A stretch of 64,000 bases of DNA, taken from positions 1-64,000 of the forward strand of contig VGTH01000006.1 in NCBI GenBank assembly GCA_016874755.1. The letters run 5' to 3'. The notes under the pieces are model-generated. The model made no database searches. It saw only the letters and a program-made list of their open reading frames with translations, and had not been told where the DNA came from. The position numbers and the translations under genes are program-made. Origin of the DNA: Deltaproteobacteria bacterium. GTDB lineage: Bacteria > Desulfobacterota > Binatia > UBA9968. Shown piece by piece: positions 42,132-50,949 of this stretch. How positions within the stretch are numbered: the first letter of the stretch is position 1; the number at the start of each line of letters is the position of its first letter.

Positions 42132-43175
42132 ATGCTAGACGGAGTCACAGTCATCGATGCCGACGGTCACGTTTTAGAGACCGACGCCGAGATGGAGCAG
42201 TATTTCGACGGCGATTACACCGGTCACCGCCGCACCGGAACATTTTCAATCTTCCCTTCTCTCGACGGCTGGCCGCGCGGCTTTGTCCGTGGCTTGAACA
42301 AAGTCACCAAAGTCGACGTGAATAGTTGGATTCAATTCATCGAAGGCTCGAAGATCTCCGCCGCGGTGCTCTACCCCACCGCCGCCCTCTCGGCTGGGTT
42401 GATTCAGGACCACGACTGGGCCTGTGTCGTCGCGCGCATGTACAACAACTGGCTCTGCGATCGCTATTGCAAGGTCGACAAACGTTTGAAAGGCGTGGCG
42501 CTGCTGCCGGTGCAAAATCCCCAAGAAGCAGCTAACGAGCTGCGCCGCTGCGTGAATGACTACGGCATGGTCGCTGGCCTGCTACCAGCCGTGACCAACC
42601 TGAGCAAAGGCTTCGGCCACCAGGATTTCCACCCGATCTATAAAGTAGCCCAGGAATTGAACGTCCCGCTCACCGTTCACGGCGCCGTGAGCGCCAACTT
42701 GGGTTTCGATTTTCTCCAGACCATGTCGATGATCCATACGTTGGAGCACCCCATCGCGCAGATGATCCAGTTGACCAGCATGGTCTTGGACGGTGTCTTC
42801 GACCTGTTTCCCAAACTGCGGGTGGGTTATCTCGAAGCCGGCGCCGGCTGGATTCCCTATATGATGGACCGCCTGGACGAAAAAGATCACATCGACCGCA
42901 AACGCAAACACTTCCCCCTGAGCGTTAAACCGAGCGAATATTTCAAGCGCGGCAACATTTACGTCACCTGCGAAACCGACGAGAAGACATTGGACGTGGT
43001 CGCCCGCGAGATGGGTGAAGACTACATGATGTACCCCACCGACTTCCCGCACGAGCGCGAAGCCGGCGTCTTCGCCAAAGACATCCCGGAGTTCTGGGAG
43101 CGGACGGATTTATCGGAACGAGTGAAACGAAAAGTGTTTAGCGAAAATGCCAAACGGTTTTATAATATGGCTTGA
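42132..43175 (+). CDS. COG2159 amidohydrolase
   Basis: 347 residues. VIDADGHVLETDAEMEQYF starts the barrel (Asp-x-His), VPLTVHGAVSANLGFDF supplies a central His, and MMYPTDFPHEREAGV the final Asp. GGAGG at 42120-42124 supports the start. A conserved FPKLRVGYLEAGAGWIPYMM block precedes the last part, as in the other paralogs. It stands alone on the plus strand between repeats; the nearest SBP (43330) is convergent. The substrate is unknown. Confidence 0.83.
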   Translation: MLDGVTVIDADGHVLETDAEMEQYFDGDYTGHRRTGTFSIFPSLDGWPRGFVRGLNKVTKVDVNSWIQFIEGSKISAAVLYPTAALSAGLIQDHDWACVVARMYNNWLCDRYCKVDKRLKGVALLPVQNPQEAANELRRCVNDYGMVAGLLPAVTNLSKGFGHQDFHPIYKVAQELNVPLTVHGAVSANLGFDFLQTMSMIHTLEHPIAQMIQLTSMVLDGVFDLFPKLRVGYLEAGAGWIPYMMDRLDEKDHIDRKRKHFPLSVKPSEYFKRGNIYVTCETDEKTLDVVAREMGEDYMMYPTDFPHEREAGVFAKDIPEFWERTDLSERVKRKVFSENAKRFYNMA

Positions 43176-43180
43176 TTCTT

Positions 43181-43276
43181 TTCACCACGAAGACGCGCAG
43201 AGCACGAAGGAAAGAACCAGAAGCTGAAAAATAATCTTCTCCGAACTTCGTGTCGTTCGTGCCTCCTCGTGGTGAG
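43181..43276. repeat. CACCACGAAG-type palindromic repeat
   Basis: TTCACCACGAAGACGCGCAG and GTGCCTCCTCGTGGTGAG are opposed arms, with TCCGAACTTCGTGTCGTTCG before the right arm. It lies between the convergent amidohydrolase and SBP genes and could also serve as a terminator. Confidence 0.6.
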
Positions 43277-43329
43277 TCAGACTTATCCGAACTTTGTGTT
43301 CTCTGCGTTCTTTGCGGTTAAATCTCTCC

Positions 43330-44313
43330 TCAGAACTTCTTCGTCACGCCGCTCTCTTCCAACCGGCGCGATAGCGTCCCATCGATAAACTGTTCCGGCT
43401 TGGCATTCGCCGCTTTCGCATTGGTCGCCGCGAGTACTTCCAAGATGGGTCTTATCCCACTCGCCGTCGGTCGCAGCGTCGGACTATAGACATCTTTGTT
43501 GTCGGCGTAGGTATTTTCCAGGATCGTCCGGTCCTTGATCTTGGTGTACTTCCCCATGACGCGCATGGCGCGTTCTCTGTCGGTGCGAAAAATATGCACC
43601 CCTTCGGCGACGGCGTTGAACGCCCGCTGCGCACGGTCCGCGGAGTCGCGAATGAAAGTCTTGCGCGTCGCCAGCACAAACGACGGATACTCGACGCCGG
43701 CGCCATTCCAGATTCTCTTAAAACCCATCGCCTCGCCGCGGTAGGTAAACGGCGGCGACAACATCGCTCCTTGCACCTTGCCGGCTTGCATCGCTGCCAG
43801 CGATTCGGGATAGCCTCCCGAGCCGATCAGCGGAATATCTTTAATCGGTTCCAGCTTTGCCTGGGCGAAGGCAACTTTGGCCATGTAAGCCGTGCTCGAC
43901 GCCAACCGAGTCACCGCCACGGTCTTGCCTTTGAGATCTTCAACTTTATTGATGCCCGAATTGGCACCGACCCAGAGACTGATCGGCGTCGTGTTGGAAA
44001 TGAACCCAGCCAACGTGAGATCGGCACCCGCCAAGATGCCGGCAATGATCGGATCGGCGCCGCCGTAGATGAAATCGATTTCACCCGCGATCAGCGCGCT
44101 CACCGCGACGGCGGAGCCGCCGATGTAAACCAGATCGGCGTCGGTGCCGTGCTTCTGATACAGCTTCTCATCGGTCGCAATCCACACCGGCGTGAAGATG
44201 CCGCTGACAGAGCTATAGGAAGCGCGGATCTTGTTTTGAGCGTGAGCCGCAGAAACGACGACAAGAACACAAGCAACGACAGAAAAGACTTTCAGAAGTT
44301 TTTTTAACGGCAT
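43330..44313 (-). CDS. NitT/TauT-type ABC substrate-binding protein
   Basis: 327 residues from the ATG at 44313 (MPLKKLLKVFSVVACVLVVV), with a clear signal peptide ending SAAHAQ. A longer upstream reading would start inside a GTAGGGGC repeat and is rejected. SGIFTPVWIATDEKLYQKHG and ALIAGEIDFIYGGADPIIAG are NMT1-like. A basic, Ala-rich C-terminal half follows, ending LEESGVTKKF. It is divergent from the amidohydrolase at 44603, 289 bp away across a repeat. No transporter partner is adjacent. Confidence 0.83.
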   Translation of the reverse strand: MPLKKLLKVFSVVACVLVVVSAAHAQNKIRASYSSVSGIFTPVWIATDEKLYQKHGTDADLVYIGGSAVAVSALIAGEIDFIYGGADPIIAGILAGADLTLAGFISNTTPISLWVGANSGINKVEDLKGKTVAVTRLASSTAYMAKVAFAQAKLEPIKDIPLIGSGGYPESLAAMQAGKVQGAMLSPPFTYRGEAMGFKRIWNGAGVEYPSFVLATRKTFIRDSADRAQRAFNAVAEGVHIFRTDRERAMRVMGKYTKIKDRTILENTYADNKDVYSPTLRPTASGIRPILEVLAATNAKAANAKPEQFIDGTLSRRLEESGVTKKF

Positions 44314-44401
44314 TTTCACCTCGAAATAATTTTGTCGGAGATCATAAGGAGCAGTCGTCCATCTGTCAATTGAGCTTTGTGATCGCAACCGCATTTTGCA
44401 T

Positions 44402-44501
44402 GTAGGGGCAGGTTTCAAACCTGCCCGCGCGGCGCGGGGTGGGGTGCCTCCGAACACGCCACCCTAACCACTCCCGGGGCGGGTTTCAAACCCGCCCCTA
44501 C
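44402..44501. repeat. GTAGGGGC-type REP pair, copy A2
   Basis: GTAGGGGCAGGTTTCAAACC opens and GGGGCGGGTTTCAAACCCGC then CCCTAC closes. It lies in the divergent promoter region between SBP 43330 and amidohydrolase 44603. Confidence 0.7.
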
Positions 44502-44602
44502 GTCGGATTCAACCGAGGCGGTACTGTTTGGTCCCAAGATTTCTTCAGCTTGACGTTGCCCGCCAATCCTCGCTACATATCACCTGAACGCGCGGAGGAC
44601 TT

Positions 44603-45718
44603 ATGCCTGGAATCATCGACGCCGACACCCACATCGCCGAATCGGAGAGCATGTGGAAACACTTCGATCCGAAAATGCATCACCGCCGACCCGTGATGGT
44701 CTCGGCGCCCGATGACACGCTCTACCGCGACTTCAACGTGCTTTGGCTCATCGACGGTAACATATACCCGAAAGCCTCCGGCAAAGGCGGCTTTCGCATC
44801 ATCACGCCGACCGCATCCAAGCGCGAAATCAATCGCACCGACATTGCGCTCGGCTGCCGCGAAATCACCGATGTGCCCGCGCGCCTTGCCGACATGGACA
44901 CGGCAGGCGTGCAAACCCAGGTGATCTATCCGACGTTATTTTTAATTGACGTCACCGACGACAAAGATCTTCAGATCGCGCTGTGCGGCGCTTACAACAA
45001 ATTTCTCGGCGAGGTCTACCGCAAGTCGAACAATCGCTTGCGCTGGGTCACGGTCCTGCCATATCTATCGGTCGATGAATCCATCGCGCAAATGCGCGAG
45101 GCGAAACAAAACGGCGCCGTCGGCCTTTTCTTTAGCGGCATCATGGGATCGCTCACGTTGAACAATCCGCATTTCACACCGATCTATGCCGAAGCGGAAA
45201 AGCTTGGCCTGCCGATTTGCGTCCACACCGGCCAGAGCTGCCGCCACCTGCTGGAGTTTTTCGATCTAGAATTGAACGGCACCTTTGCGACATCCCATTG
45301 CCCGCCAATTATTGGTTTTCGCGATTTGGTCGCGGGCGAAATCCCGGAAAAATTTCCCGATTTGAAGTTTGGTTTCTTGGAAGTGTCGGCAAGCTGGGTG
45401 CCGTTTCTCTACCATCACTTGAAACGCTCAGCGCGCCCACGGCCGAGCTTTCCCAAAGCGCGCTGGAAATTTAGCTCATGCGAAGAGCTGTTTCGTGAAT
45501 ATCGCATCTACGTCGCCTGCGAAGCCGACGAAGACATCCCCTATTTGGCGGGCTACATCGGCGAAGACAACTTGCTGATCGGTTCCGACTACGGCCACAA
45601 CGACCCCGCGGAAGAGAAGGCGTTGGTTCAAACCATGCGCTCGCGGGAAGATTTGTCGCCGGCGTTGGTCGAAAAAATCATGTGCGAAAATCCCAAACGG
45701 TTTTACGGCTTGGCATGA
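44603..45718 (+). CDS. COG2159 amidohydrolase
   Basis: 371 residues. IIDADTHIAESESMWKHF (Asp-x-His) opens; LPICVHTGQSCRHLLEFFD gives the central His; LLIGSDYGHNDPAEEK the final Asp; the end is CENPKRFYGLA. GGAGG precedes the ATG. It is followed by a Bug-type SBP 134 bp downstream across a REP copy, again pairing hydrolase with binding protein. It is related to the tandem pair at 37.7-40.1 kb. Confidence 0.84.
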   Translation: MPGIIDADTHIAESESMWKHFDPKMHHRRPVMVSAPDDTLYRDFNVLWLIDGNIYPKASGKGGFRIITPTASKREINRTDIALGCREITDVPARLADMDTAGVQTQVIYPTLFLIDVTDDKDLQIALCGAYNKFLGEVYRKSNNRLRWVTVLPYLSVDESIAQMREAKQNGAVGLFFSGIMGSLTLNNPHFTPIYAEAEKLGLPICVHTGQSCRHLLEFFDLELNGTFATSHCPPIIGFRDLVAGEIPEKFPDLKFGFLEVSASWVPFLYHHLKRSARPRPSFPKARWKFSSCEELFREYRIYVACEADEDIPYLAGYIGEDNLLIGSDYGHNDPAEEKALVQTMRSREDLSPALVEKIMCENPKRFYGLA

Positions 45719-45741
45719 ATCGGCGAATTTAACGCATCGAT

Positions 45742-45832
45742 GTAGGGGTGGGTCTAAGACCCGCCCGCGTGCGGTGGCGGCGGAGATGCAGCCCCACACC
45801 ACCGCCCGCGCAGGTTTGCAACCTGCCCGTAC
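45742..45832. repeat. GTAGGGGC-type REP pair, copy A3
   Basis: GTAGGGGTGGGTCTAAGACC and CGCAGGTTTGCAACCTGCCC plus GTAC are its two halves. It lies between the amidohydrolase and the Bug-type SBP; an apparent longer N-terminus of that SBP is just translated repeat. Confidence 0.65.
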
Positions 45833-45852
45833 ATTTGGAAGGCGGAGAGCCT

Positions 45853-46875
45853 ATGATCGTTACAATAGTCATCGCTGTGATCCTGCTTCTGCATTCGAAC
45901 CTCTGGGCGCAGGCGCCATTCTACCAAGGCAAAACCATCACGGTGATCAGCTCCTCCAGCACGGGCAGCGCCTACGACATTTACGCTCGGCTTGTGGCCC
46001 AGTTCATGGGCAAACATATCCCCGGCAACCCCGGCTTCGTCGTCCAGAATATGCCCGGCGCGGGTTCACTGATCGGCACCAACTATGTTTACGGCCTTGC
46101 CAAGAGCGACGGCACGGCGATCGGCGCGCTGCAGCCGTCGATGTATTTCAATCAGCTGCTCAAACAGCCCGAGGTCAAGTACGACTGGGCCAAGTTCAAT
46201 TGGCTCGGCAGCTCGGACAAGTCGGAGAGTTTGCTCTACATGCGCGCCGACTTGCCGTACAAGACGCTGGCCGACGTGCGTAAAGCCAAGGAGCCGCCCA
46301 AATGCGGCTCCACCGGCCCCGGCACCTCGGGCACCTACTTCCCCAAACTGCTGGAAGAGCTTCTCGGCACGAAATTTACCGTCATCTCCGGCTACAAAGG
46401 CGGTGCGGAAATCGATCTCGCCGTCGAGCGCGGCGAGCTGCATTGCCGCGCCTTTACGATTCAGGCGTATCATTCGAGAGAGCCTTACCACACCTGGCGC
46501 AAGAAAAATTTCGCGCGGATTTTGATGCAAACCGGCCAGAGCCGCGACCCGCGTCTCGCCGACACGCCGACGATTTACGAGTTGATGAACGAATATAAAA
46601 CTCCCGAGGCGCAGCGCCGCCTGCTGCCGTTGATCCTAGCCGCCAACGACTTCGGCCGCCCCATTGTTGCGCCCCCTGCGGTCGCCCCGGCCACAGTGAA
46701 AATCCTGCGCGACGCACTGATCAAAACCTTGGGTGATGCTGAACTGCTGGTGGAAGCAAAACGAAAAGACCTCGACATCACACCCACTCCGGGTGAAGAG
46801 CTGCAAGCATTGGCGAAGCAGGTCGTAGTACAGCCTGCAGACGTCGTGGCGCGGGTAAAGACGTTGATGGAATAA
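45853..46875 (+). CDS. Bug/TctC-like tripartite transporter binding protein
   Basis: 340 residues from the ATG at 45853 (MIVTIVIAVILLLHSNLWAQ), a short signal peptide; upstream in-frame sequence is repeat-derived. FYQGKTITVISSSSTGSAYD, IPGNPGFVVQNMPGAGSLIG and KFTVISGYKGGAEIDLAVER mark the Bug clamp. It binds carboxylates or similar ligands in the periplasm. No TctAB membrane genes are present, which is a constant theme in this window. Its 3' end is followed by a REP copy and the REP-transposase remnant. Confidence 0.8.
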   Translation: MIVTIVIAVILLLHSNLWAQAPFYQGKTITVISSSSTGSAYDIYARLVAQFMGKHIPGNPGFVVQNMPGAGSLIGTNYVYGLAKSDGTAIGALQPSMYFNQLLKQPEVKYDWAKFNWLGSSDKSESLLYMRADLPYKTLADVRKAKEPPKCGSTGPGTSGTYFPKLLEELLGTKFTVISGYKGGAEIDLAVERGELHCRAFTIQAYHSREPYHTWRKKNFARILMQTGQSRDPRLADTPTIYELMNEYKTPEAQRRLLPLILAANDFGRPIVAPPAVAPATVKILRDALIKTLGDAELLVEAKRKDLDITPTPGEELQALAKQVVVQPADVVARVKTLME

Positions 46876-46901
46876 CGCACGCGAATCACGTGACGCATTT
46901 C

Positions 46902-47000
46902 GTAGGGGCGAGTCTCAGACCCGCCCGCGGCGCGGCGGGGACTGCATGAAGAACGCCCACCCCCAAACCCCACCCGGGCAGATCTCAGACCTGCCCCTAC
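46902..47000. repeat. GTAGGGGC-type REP pair, copy A4
   Basis: GTAGGGGCGAGTCTCAGACC and GGGCAGATCTCAGACCTGCC then CCTAC are the halves. It directly abuts and forms the 3' break of the REP-transposase remnant at 47001-47309. Confidence 0.7.
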
Positions 47001-47309
47001 ATCGGATTCTCGTTGAATAGCGCCTGGCAGGCTCACAACTCCGTGAACGTGGTTCGGCATAACTACGAATGCATCGCTTTCCACACCGGGATAATGTTTT
47101 GGTAATTCTTCCCATGTTTTTTGAATCACACGGCCGGCATCGTTCAAACTGATCTTTCCATCCGAAACCTCGCCAAACAGACAGGCGCGATCTTGGGCGA
47201 CGATCGTCACAAAATAGGCACCGGCCTCAGCGTAGTCGTAACCACGCAGCCGTATCGACTTTCGTTGCGGTCTGCTTCGCTTGTCGTCCATCGCGGAATC
47301 ACTAATCAC
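47001..47309 (-). pseudogene. REP-associated tyrosine transposase (RAYT), 3'-truncated
   Basis: From a start at 47309 or 47291 (MDDKRSRPQRKSIRLRGYDY) the frame reads YFVTIVAQDRACLFGEV, ELPKHYPGVESDAFVVMPNH and VHGVV. The N-H-V-H block holds HUH-type histidines of RAYT/TnpA-REP proteins, which cut and join REP hairpins. After about 103 residues the frame enters repeat A4 (reading DVGAGLRSA), then non-homologous sequence antisense to the SBP. The C-terminal half with the catalytic Tyr is missing. The surrounding GTAGGGGC repeats are the likely substrates of a complete RAYT elsewhere in the genome. Confidence 0.7.
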
Positions 47310-47345
47310 AAACAGGCGTCACTGCAACCCATCGCCGATTCCGAC

Positions 47346-47432
47346 GTAGGGGCGGGTGTCAGACCCGCCCGCGGCGGCGGTGGCGAAAACCCCACACCAC
47401 CATCCCCGGGCAGGTTTGAAACCTGCCCCTAC
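47346..47432. repeat. GTAGGGGC-type REP pair, copy A5
   Basis: GTAGGGGCGGGTGTCAGACC and GGGCAGGTTTGAAACCTGCC then CCTAC. It lies just upstream of the RAYT remnant start, so the gene scrap is bracketed by A4 and A5. Confidence 0.7.
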
Positions 47433-47471
47433 GTTTCAGGAGGTCTACACGTTCAATCTGTGCGTCTTGAT

Positions 47472-47526
47472 GTAGGGGCAGTTGCCCGTCCTCTACCCCC
47501 GGGAAGGCACGGGGGCCTACCCCTAC
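47472..47526. repeat. GTAGGGGC-type repeat variant, copy A6
   Basis: GTAGGGGCAGTTGCCCGTCC and ACGGGGGCCTACCCCTAC; a diverged unit with a different centre. Confidence 0.5.
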
Positions 47527-47611
47527 AAATTCGCGATGCTTGCCTACGCTGATTGCTTGACAACCAAACCCGTGCGGCAATATTTTTGAACCGTCCATTC
47601 AGGAGGTTTCC

Positions 47612-48007
47612 ATGTTTGACGTAAAAAGCATCCGCACTTTCGCCATGAGTGTTAAAGATCTTAATCGATCGGTGGAGTTCTACACGAAAATCCTCGGCGG
47701 CAAGATCACCAAGACCGTTGAACCAACCGAAGAGCAGATCAAGAACGGCCAAGTGAAAGAAATCGACGTGCGCCTGGGCAATTTCGAAGTGCATATATTC
47801 GACGGCTCCAAAGGCCCGCGCGCACCCGACCCGCATCACACGTTGAATATCCCATGGCAGGAAAAAGACAACGCGCTAAAAATGGTGATGGACGCCGGCG
47901 CCATCGTCGAGAAAGTCCGGCCGCACCGCGGCACGGATAATTATTCGATCAATGTCTTCGACCCCGACGGCAATCGCTGGGAGTTGTCCTTCGCCAAAGA
48001 GAATTAG
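47612..48007 (+). CDS. VOC-superfamily (glyoxalase/bleomycin resistance-like) protein
   Basis: 131 residues. IRTFAMSVKDLNRSVEFYTK opens the first beta-alpha-beta-beta-beta half, and INVFDPDGNRWELSF closes the second. Acidic and His residues in LGNFEVHIFDGS and the late Glu are candidate metal ligands. AGGAGGT precedes the ATG. VOC proteins include glyoxalase I, ring-cleavage dioxygenases, epimerases and antibiotic-binding proteins; this one is single-domain, so it would dimerise. The role is undetermined, perhaps in aromatic catabolism given its neighbours. Confidence 0.78.
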   Translation: MFDVKSIRTFAMSVKDLNRSVEFYTKILGGKITKTVEPTEEQIKNGQVKEIDVRLGNFEVHIFDGSKGPRAPDPHHTLNIPWQEKDNALKMVMDAGAIVEKVRPHRGTDNYSINVFDPDGNRWELSFAKEN

Positions 48008-48052
48008 GAATATCTCGCGCAGAGAACGCAGAGGCCGCAAAGGTTCCGGAAT

Positions 48053-48149
48053 GTAGGAGCGGGTCTCAGACCCGCCCACGGGCGGCGGCGGAGTGCGGGG
48101 GGATCAACCGCCCCATCCCGGCCCGGGCAGGTTTTAAACCTGCGCCTAC
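48053..48149. repeat. GTAGGGGC-type REP pair, copy A7
   Basis: GTAGGAGCGGGTCTCAGACC and GGGCAGGTTTTAAACCTGCG then CCTAC. A CGCAGAGAACGCAGAGGCCG unit of the other repeat type precedes it. Confidence 0.65.
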
Positions 48150-48193
48150 ATCGGAACCGAGGCGGCGTTCAAACAGTTGGCCTCGTTGATAAG

Positions 48194-49459
48194 ATGAGCT
48201 CAGACTTCGTATTTCGATCCGCGAACCTCCAATCCGATCTCGAAACTCTCTGCACCTTCGGCGGGCGCTTCGCGGGCAGCGACAGCGAAGCCAAAGCGCG
48301 CGACTTTCTTAAAGCTCGACTGGCACAAGCCACCAGCCGGCACGTCGATATTCACCGAGTTCCGTACAACGGCTGGTCGCGAGACTCCTGGGCTTTGAAA
48401 CTCCTTGCTCCTGCCCCCCTCACCCTTCACTCTCATCCTCTGGTTCGCTCGCCATCGACACCGCCCGAAGGGATTGAAGCCGAGGTCGTCGATCTCGGCC
48501 GCGGCACGCTCGAAGATTTTGAAGCGCACGGGTACGAAATAGCTGGCCGCTTTGTGCTCGTGCGCCACGAGTACATGTTTTCAACCACGCACATTCATCG
48601 GCGCGTGAAATATGGCTGGGCGAAAGAGCGTGGCGCAGCGGGGTTTCTCATCGCCAGCCACATTCCAGATGACATCGTCGTCACGGGTTCATCCGGCGGT
48701 GAAGATATTCCTGCGCTGGGAATCACCCACGAAGGAGCCGAAGTCTTGGCGCGAGGTGACGCCAGCTTTCCGCGCATTCATCTCACTGTGAAAACCCGGA
48801 CCGGCTCCGCCACCGCAGAAAATCTCATCGCCGAAATGCCCGGCCAAACGGACGAGTGGGTCGTCGTCTGCGCCCACTACGACGGCCACGATCTGGCGCA
48901 GAGCGCCATCGACAACGCCACCGGCGTCGCCGCCGCGCTCACGGTCGCAGAGACATTCGTGCCCATGGCCGCGACACTGCGGCGCGGCCTGCGTGTTATC
49001 TTCTTCACGATCGAGGAATGGGGCTTGTTGGGCTCGCGCGCATACGTCGACGAATTGAATGAAGCCGAACGGCGCAAGATCACGCTGGTGATCAATTTGG
49101 ATTCGTTGGTTGGCGGTTCAAAACTGACAGCGCTAACGAGCGAGTTCGAAGAGCTAAACGCTTTTGTTGACCACTGCGCGCGCAAGAGCGGCACATCGAT
49201 CGCAACTCATCCACCGATGATGGCCAACTCCGATCATTACAACTTCGCCCGACACGGTATTCCGGCACTGCGGCTGGTTTCGGGTTTCAACGAGCCGGAT
49301 TCGGATTTGGGTTATTTGCTCACTGCGGGAGACACATTGGACCGGATCAATAAAGACCAATTAACCGCGGCAACCAAAATCGCAGCCAGCATGGTGCATG
49401 AAGCCTGTACGCACCAAGGGATCATCGCGCGGCACAAGGAAAAAAAAGCGCGGGTCTAA
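48194..49459 (+). CDS. M28-family metallopeptidase
   Basis: 421 residues with a PA-type insert near 100-200 and an M28 zinc core: VVVCAHYDGHD (His ligand), SAIDNATGVAAAL (bridging Asp), FFTIEEWGLLGS (Glu-Glu base and ligand), VINLDSLVGG (Asp), and MANSDHYNFARHGIP (His). No signal peptide is seen, unlike secreted M28 aminopeptidases, so it may act in the cytosol on small peptides or acyl-amino acids. The ribosome-binding site is weak. The C-terminus runs into repeat sequence just before the stop (EKKARV). Confidence 0.82.
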   Translation: MSSDFVFRSANLQSDLETLCTFGGRFAGSDSEAKARDFLKARLAQATSRHVDIHRVPYNGWSRDSWALKLLAPAPLTLHSHPLVRSPSTPPEGIEAEVVDLGRGTLEDFEAHGYEIAGRFVLVRHEYMFSTTHIHRRVKYGWAKERGAAGFLIASHIPDDIVVTGSSGGEDIPALGITHEGAEVLARGDASFPRIHLTVKTRTGSATAENLIAEMPGQTDEWVVVCAHYDGHDLAQSAIDNATGVAAALTVAETFVPMAATLRRGLRVIFFTIEEWGLLGSRAYVDELNEAERRKITLVINLDSLVGGSKLTALTSEFEELNAFVDHCARKSGTSIATHPPMMANSDHYNFARHGIPALRLVSGFNEPDSDLGYLLTAGDTLDRINKDQLTAATKIAASMVHEACTHQGIIARHKEKKARV

Positions 49460-49698
49460 GACCCGCCCCTACATCTGAATTATTTTTTGCGCTTTTTGCG
49501 TCTTTTGCGGCCATTCTCCGATCCGAATCGGATCTTACTTTACGTTCCTTGCGCACTTTGCGGTTAAATCCTTCCGAGTCCCGGGCGCGATGAATCGCGC
49601 CCCTACATCCGGATTATTTTGCGCCTTCTGCGCTTTTTGCGGTTAATTTCCGAATCCGAGCGCGCAACCCGCGCCTTTGTGCCCTTTGTGGTTAATTC
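49449..49698. repeat. Cluster of half repeats (GTAGGGGC and TTTGCGG types)
   Basis: Half units GCGGGTCTAAGACCCGCCCC (49452 on), GGCGCGATGAATCGCGCCCC (49584 on), and repeated TTTTTGCG-CTTTTGCGG and CCTTTGTGGTTAATTCC motifs fill the whole gap between convergent M28 and acyl-CoA dehydrogenase genes. No gene is seen. Confidence 0.55.
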
Positions 49699-50853
49699 CT
49701 AATTGTATTTCTTCAAGATCTCACGTGCGATGACCATGCGCATGACTTCCGACGCGCCTTCGGTGATCAGCCGGCTGCGCTGGTCGACGAACCATTTCGC
49801 TAACGGCAAGTCCAACGTCAAACCAATGCCGCCGTGAATTTGCAGGACGCGGTCAACAACCCGGAATGACATCTCGTCGGCGAACAGTTTCGCCATGTAG
49901 GCTTCTTGGCGAATGTCCTGCTTCTGGTCGTTTTTCCACGCCGCTTGGTAGACCATCAGACGCGCGGCGTGTAGCTCGACGTACGAATCGGCGAGCTTAA
50001 ACGTAATGCCCTGCCGTTCCGATAACGGTTTACCGAACGTGATGCGCTCTTTCGAGTAGCGAGCGCCCATCTCAATGCAGCGCTCGGCGACACCCAGCGC
50101 ACGCGCGCCGTGCTTCAAGCGGCCGATGCCCAGCCATTTTTGCGCCAGACGAAAGCCGTCGCCTTCTTTACCGACAAGGTTCTCAGCCGGTATTTTCATG
50201 TCGTCGAAGGTGATGTGCCAAGGCTCCTCGCCCATCATGGTTTTGTAACGCGTGACAAGATTCAGCCCCGGCGTTTTCATGTCGACCATGAAACAAGAAA
50301 TGCCGCCGTGCGAACCCTTGGCCGGATCGGTCACCGCCATCAACTGACCGAAGTCGGCATCGCCGGCACCGGTGATAAACCGCTTGGTGCCGTTGATGAC
50401 GTAGTGATCTCCTTGCCGTACCGCGCGGGTTTTCATCGAGCCGGGGTCGGAGCCGGCATCCGGCTCGGTCTGCATGAAGCAAAGCTTCTTTTCGCCCGCC
50501 AGCACCGGGTCCATGAAACGTTTCTTCTGCTCGGGATTGAGCGCGTAGAGGATCGGCCGCACCTCCGGGCCGAAGATGCCCTGGCCGCGCGACGGCAGCG
50601 CCACGGTGCGCGACAACTCTTCCCAAACCAAAACTTGCGCCAAACTACCGAGCCCGCCGCCGCCGAATTCCTCCGGCACGTCGAACATCCACAACCCCAT
50701 CTCCCTGGTTTTCTTTTCTAGCTTCTCGCGGATGTCCTTCTTCAACTCCATGTTCTCGATCGTGTGCATCTCGATCGGGATCAATTCCTTATCGACGAAC
50801 TTCCGCACCGTGTCTTTGAGCATCTGCAATTCATCGGGCAAATTAAAATCCAT
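49699..50853 (-). CDS. Acyl-CoA dehydrogenase
   Basis: 384 residues. MDFNLPDELQMLKDTVRKFV opens; LCFMQTEPDAGSDPGSMKTR is the FAD and substrate loop, KRFITGAGDADFGQLMAV the next, and ITEGASEVMRMVIAREILKK the end with the likely catalytic Glu in G-A-S-E. GGAGG precedes the ATG. It oxidises acyl-CoA thioesters at the alpha-beta bond with transfer to ETF. A crotonase follows upstream on the same strand (50950), a natural partner for beta-oxidation of aromatic side chains or branched acids. Confidence 0.87.
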   Translation of the reverse strand: MDFNLPDELQMLKDTVRKFVDKELIPIEMHTIENMELKKDIREKLEKKTREMGLWMFDVPEEFGGGGLGSLAQVLVWEELSRTVALPSRGQGIFGPEVRPILYALNPEQKKRFMDPVLAGEKKLCFMQTEPDAGSDPGSMKTRAVRQGDHYVINGTKRFITGAGDADFGQLMAVTDPAKGSHGGISCFMVDMKTPGLNLVTRYKTMMGEEPWHITFDDMKIPAENLVGKEGDGFRLAQKWLGIGRLKHGARALGVAERCIEMGARYSKERITFGKPLSERQGITFKLADSYVELHAARLMVYQAAWKNDQKQDIRQEAYMAKLFADEMSFRVVDRVLQIHGGIGLTLDLPLAKWFVDQRSRLITEGASEVMRMVIAREILKKYN

Positions 50854-50949
50854 CTTGAACCTCCATTTTGGATTTTAGCTTTTGGATTTTCGATTATCGG
50901 ATCAGACGCTCAGATCACCCGACTCCGATTCCGACAATCCAAAATTGTC

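Noticed and set aside
44314-44457. N-terminal extension of the SBP at 43330 (AARAGLKPAPT)
   Set aside because: The residues come from translating a GTAGGGGC repeat; the signal peptide begins at 44313.
46575-47000. C-terminal half of the RAYT frame
   Set aside because: Open only because it is antisense to the Bug SBP gene; no transposase similarity after the repeat.
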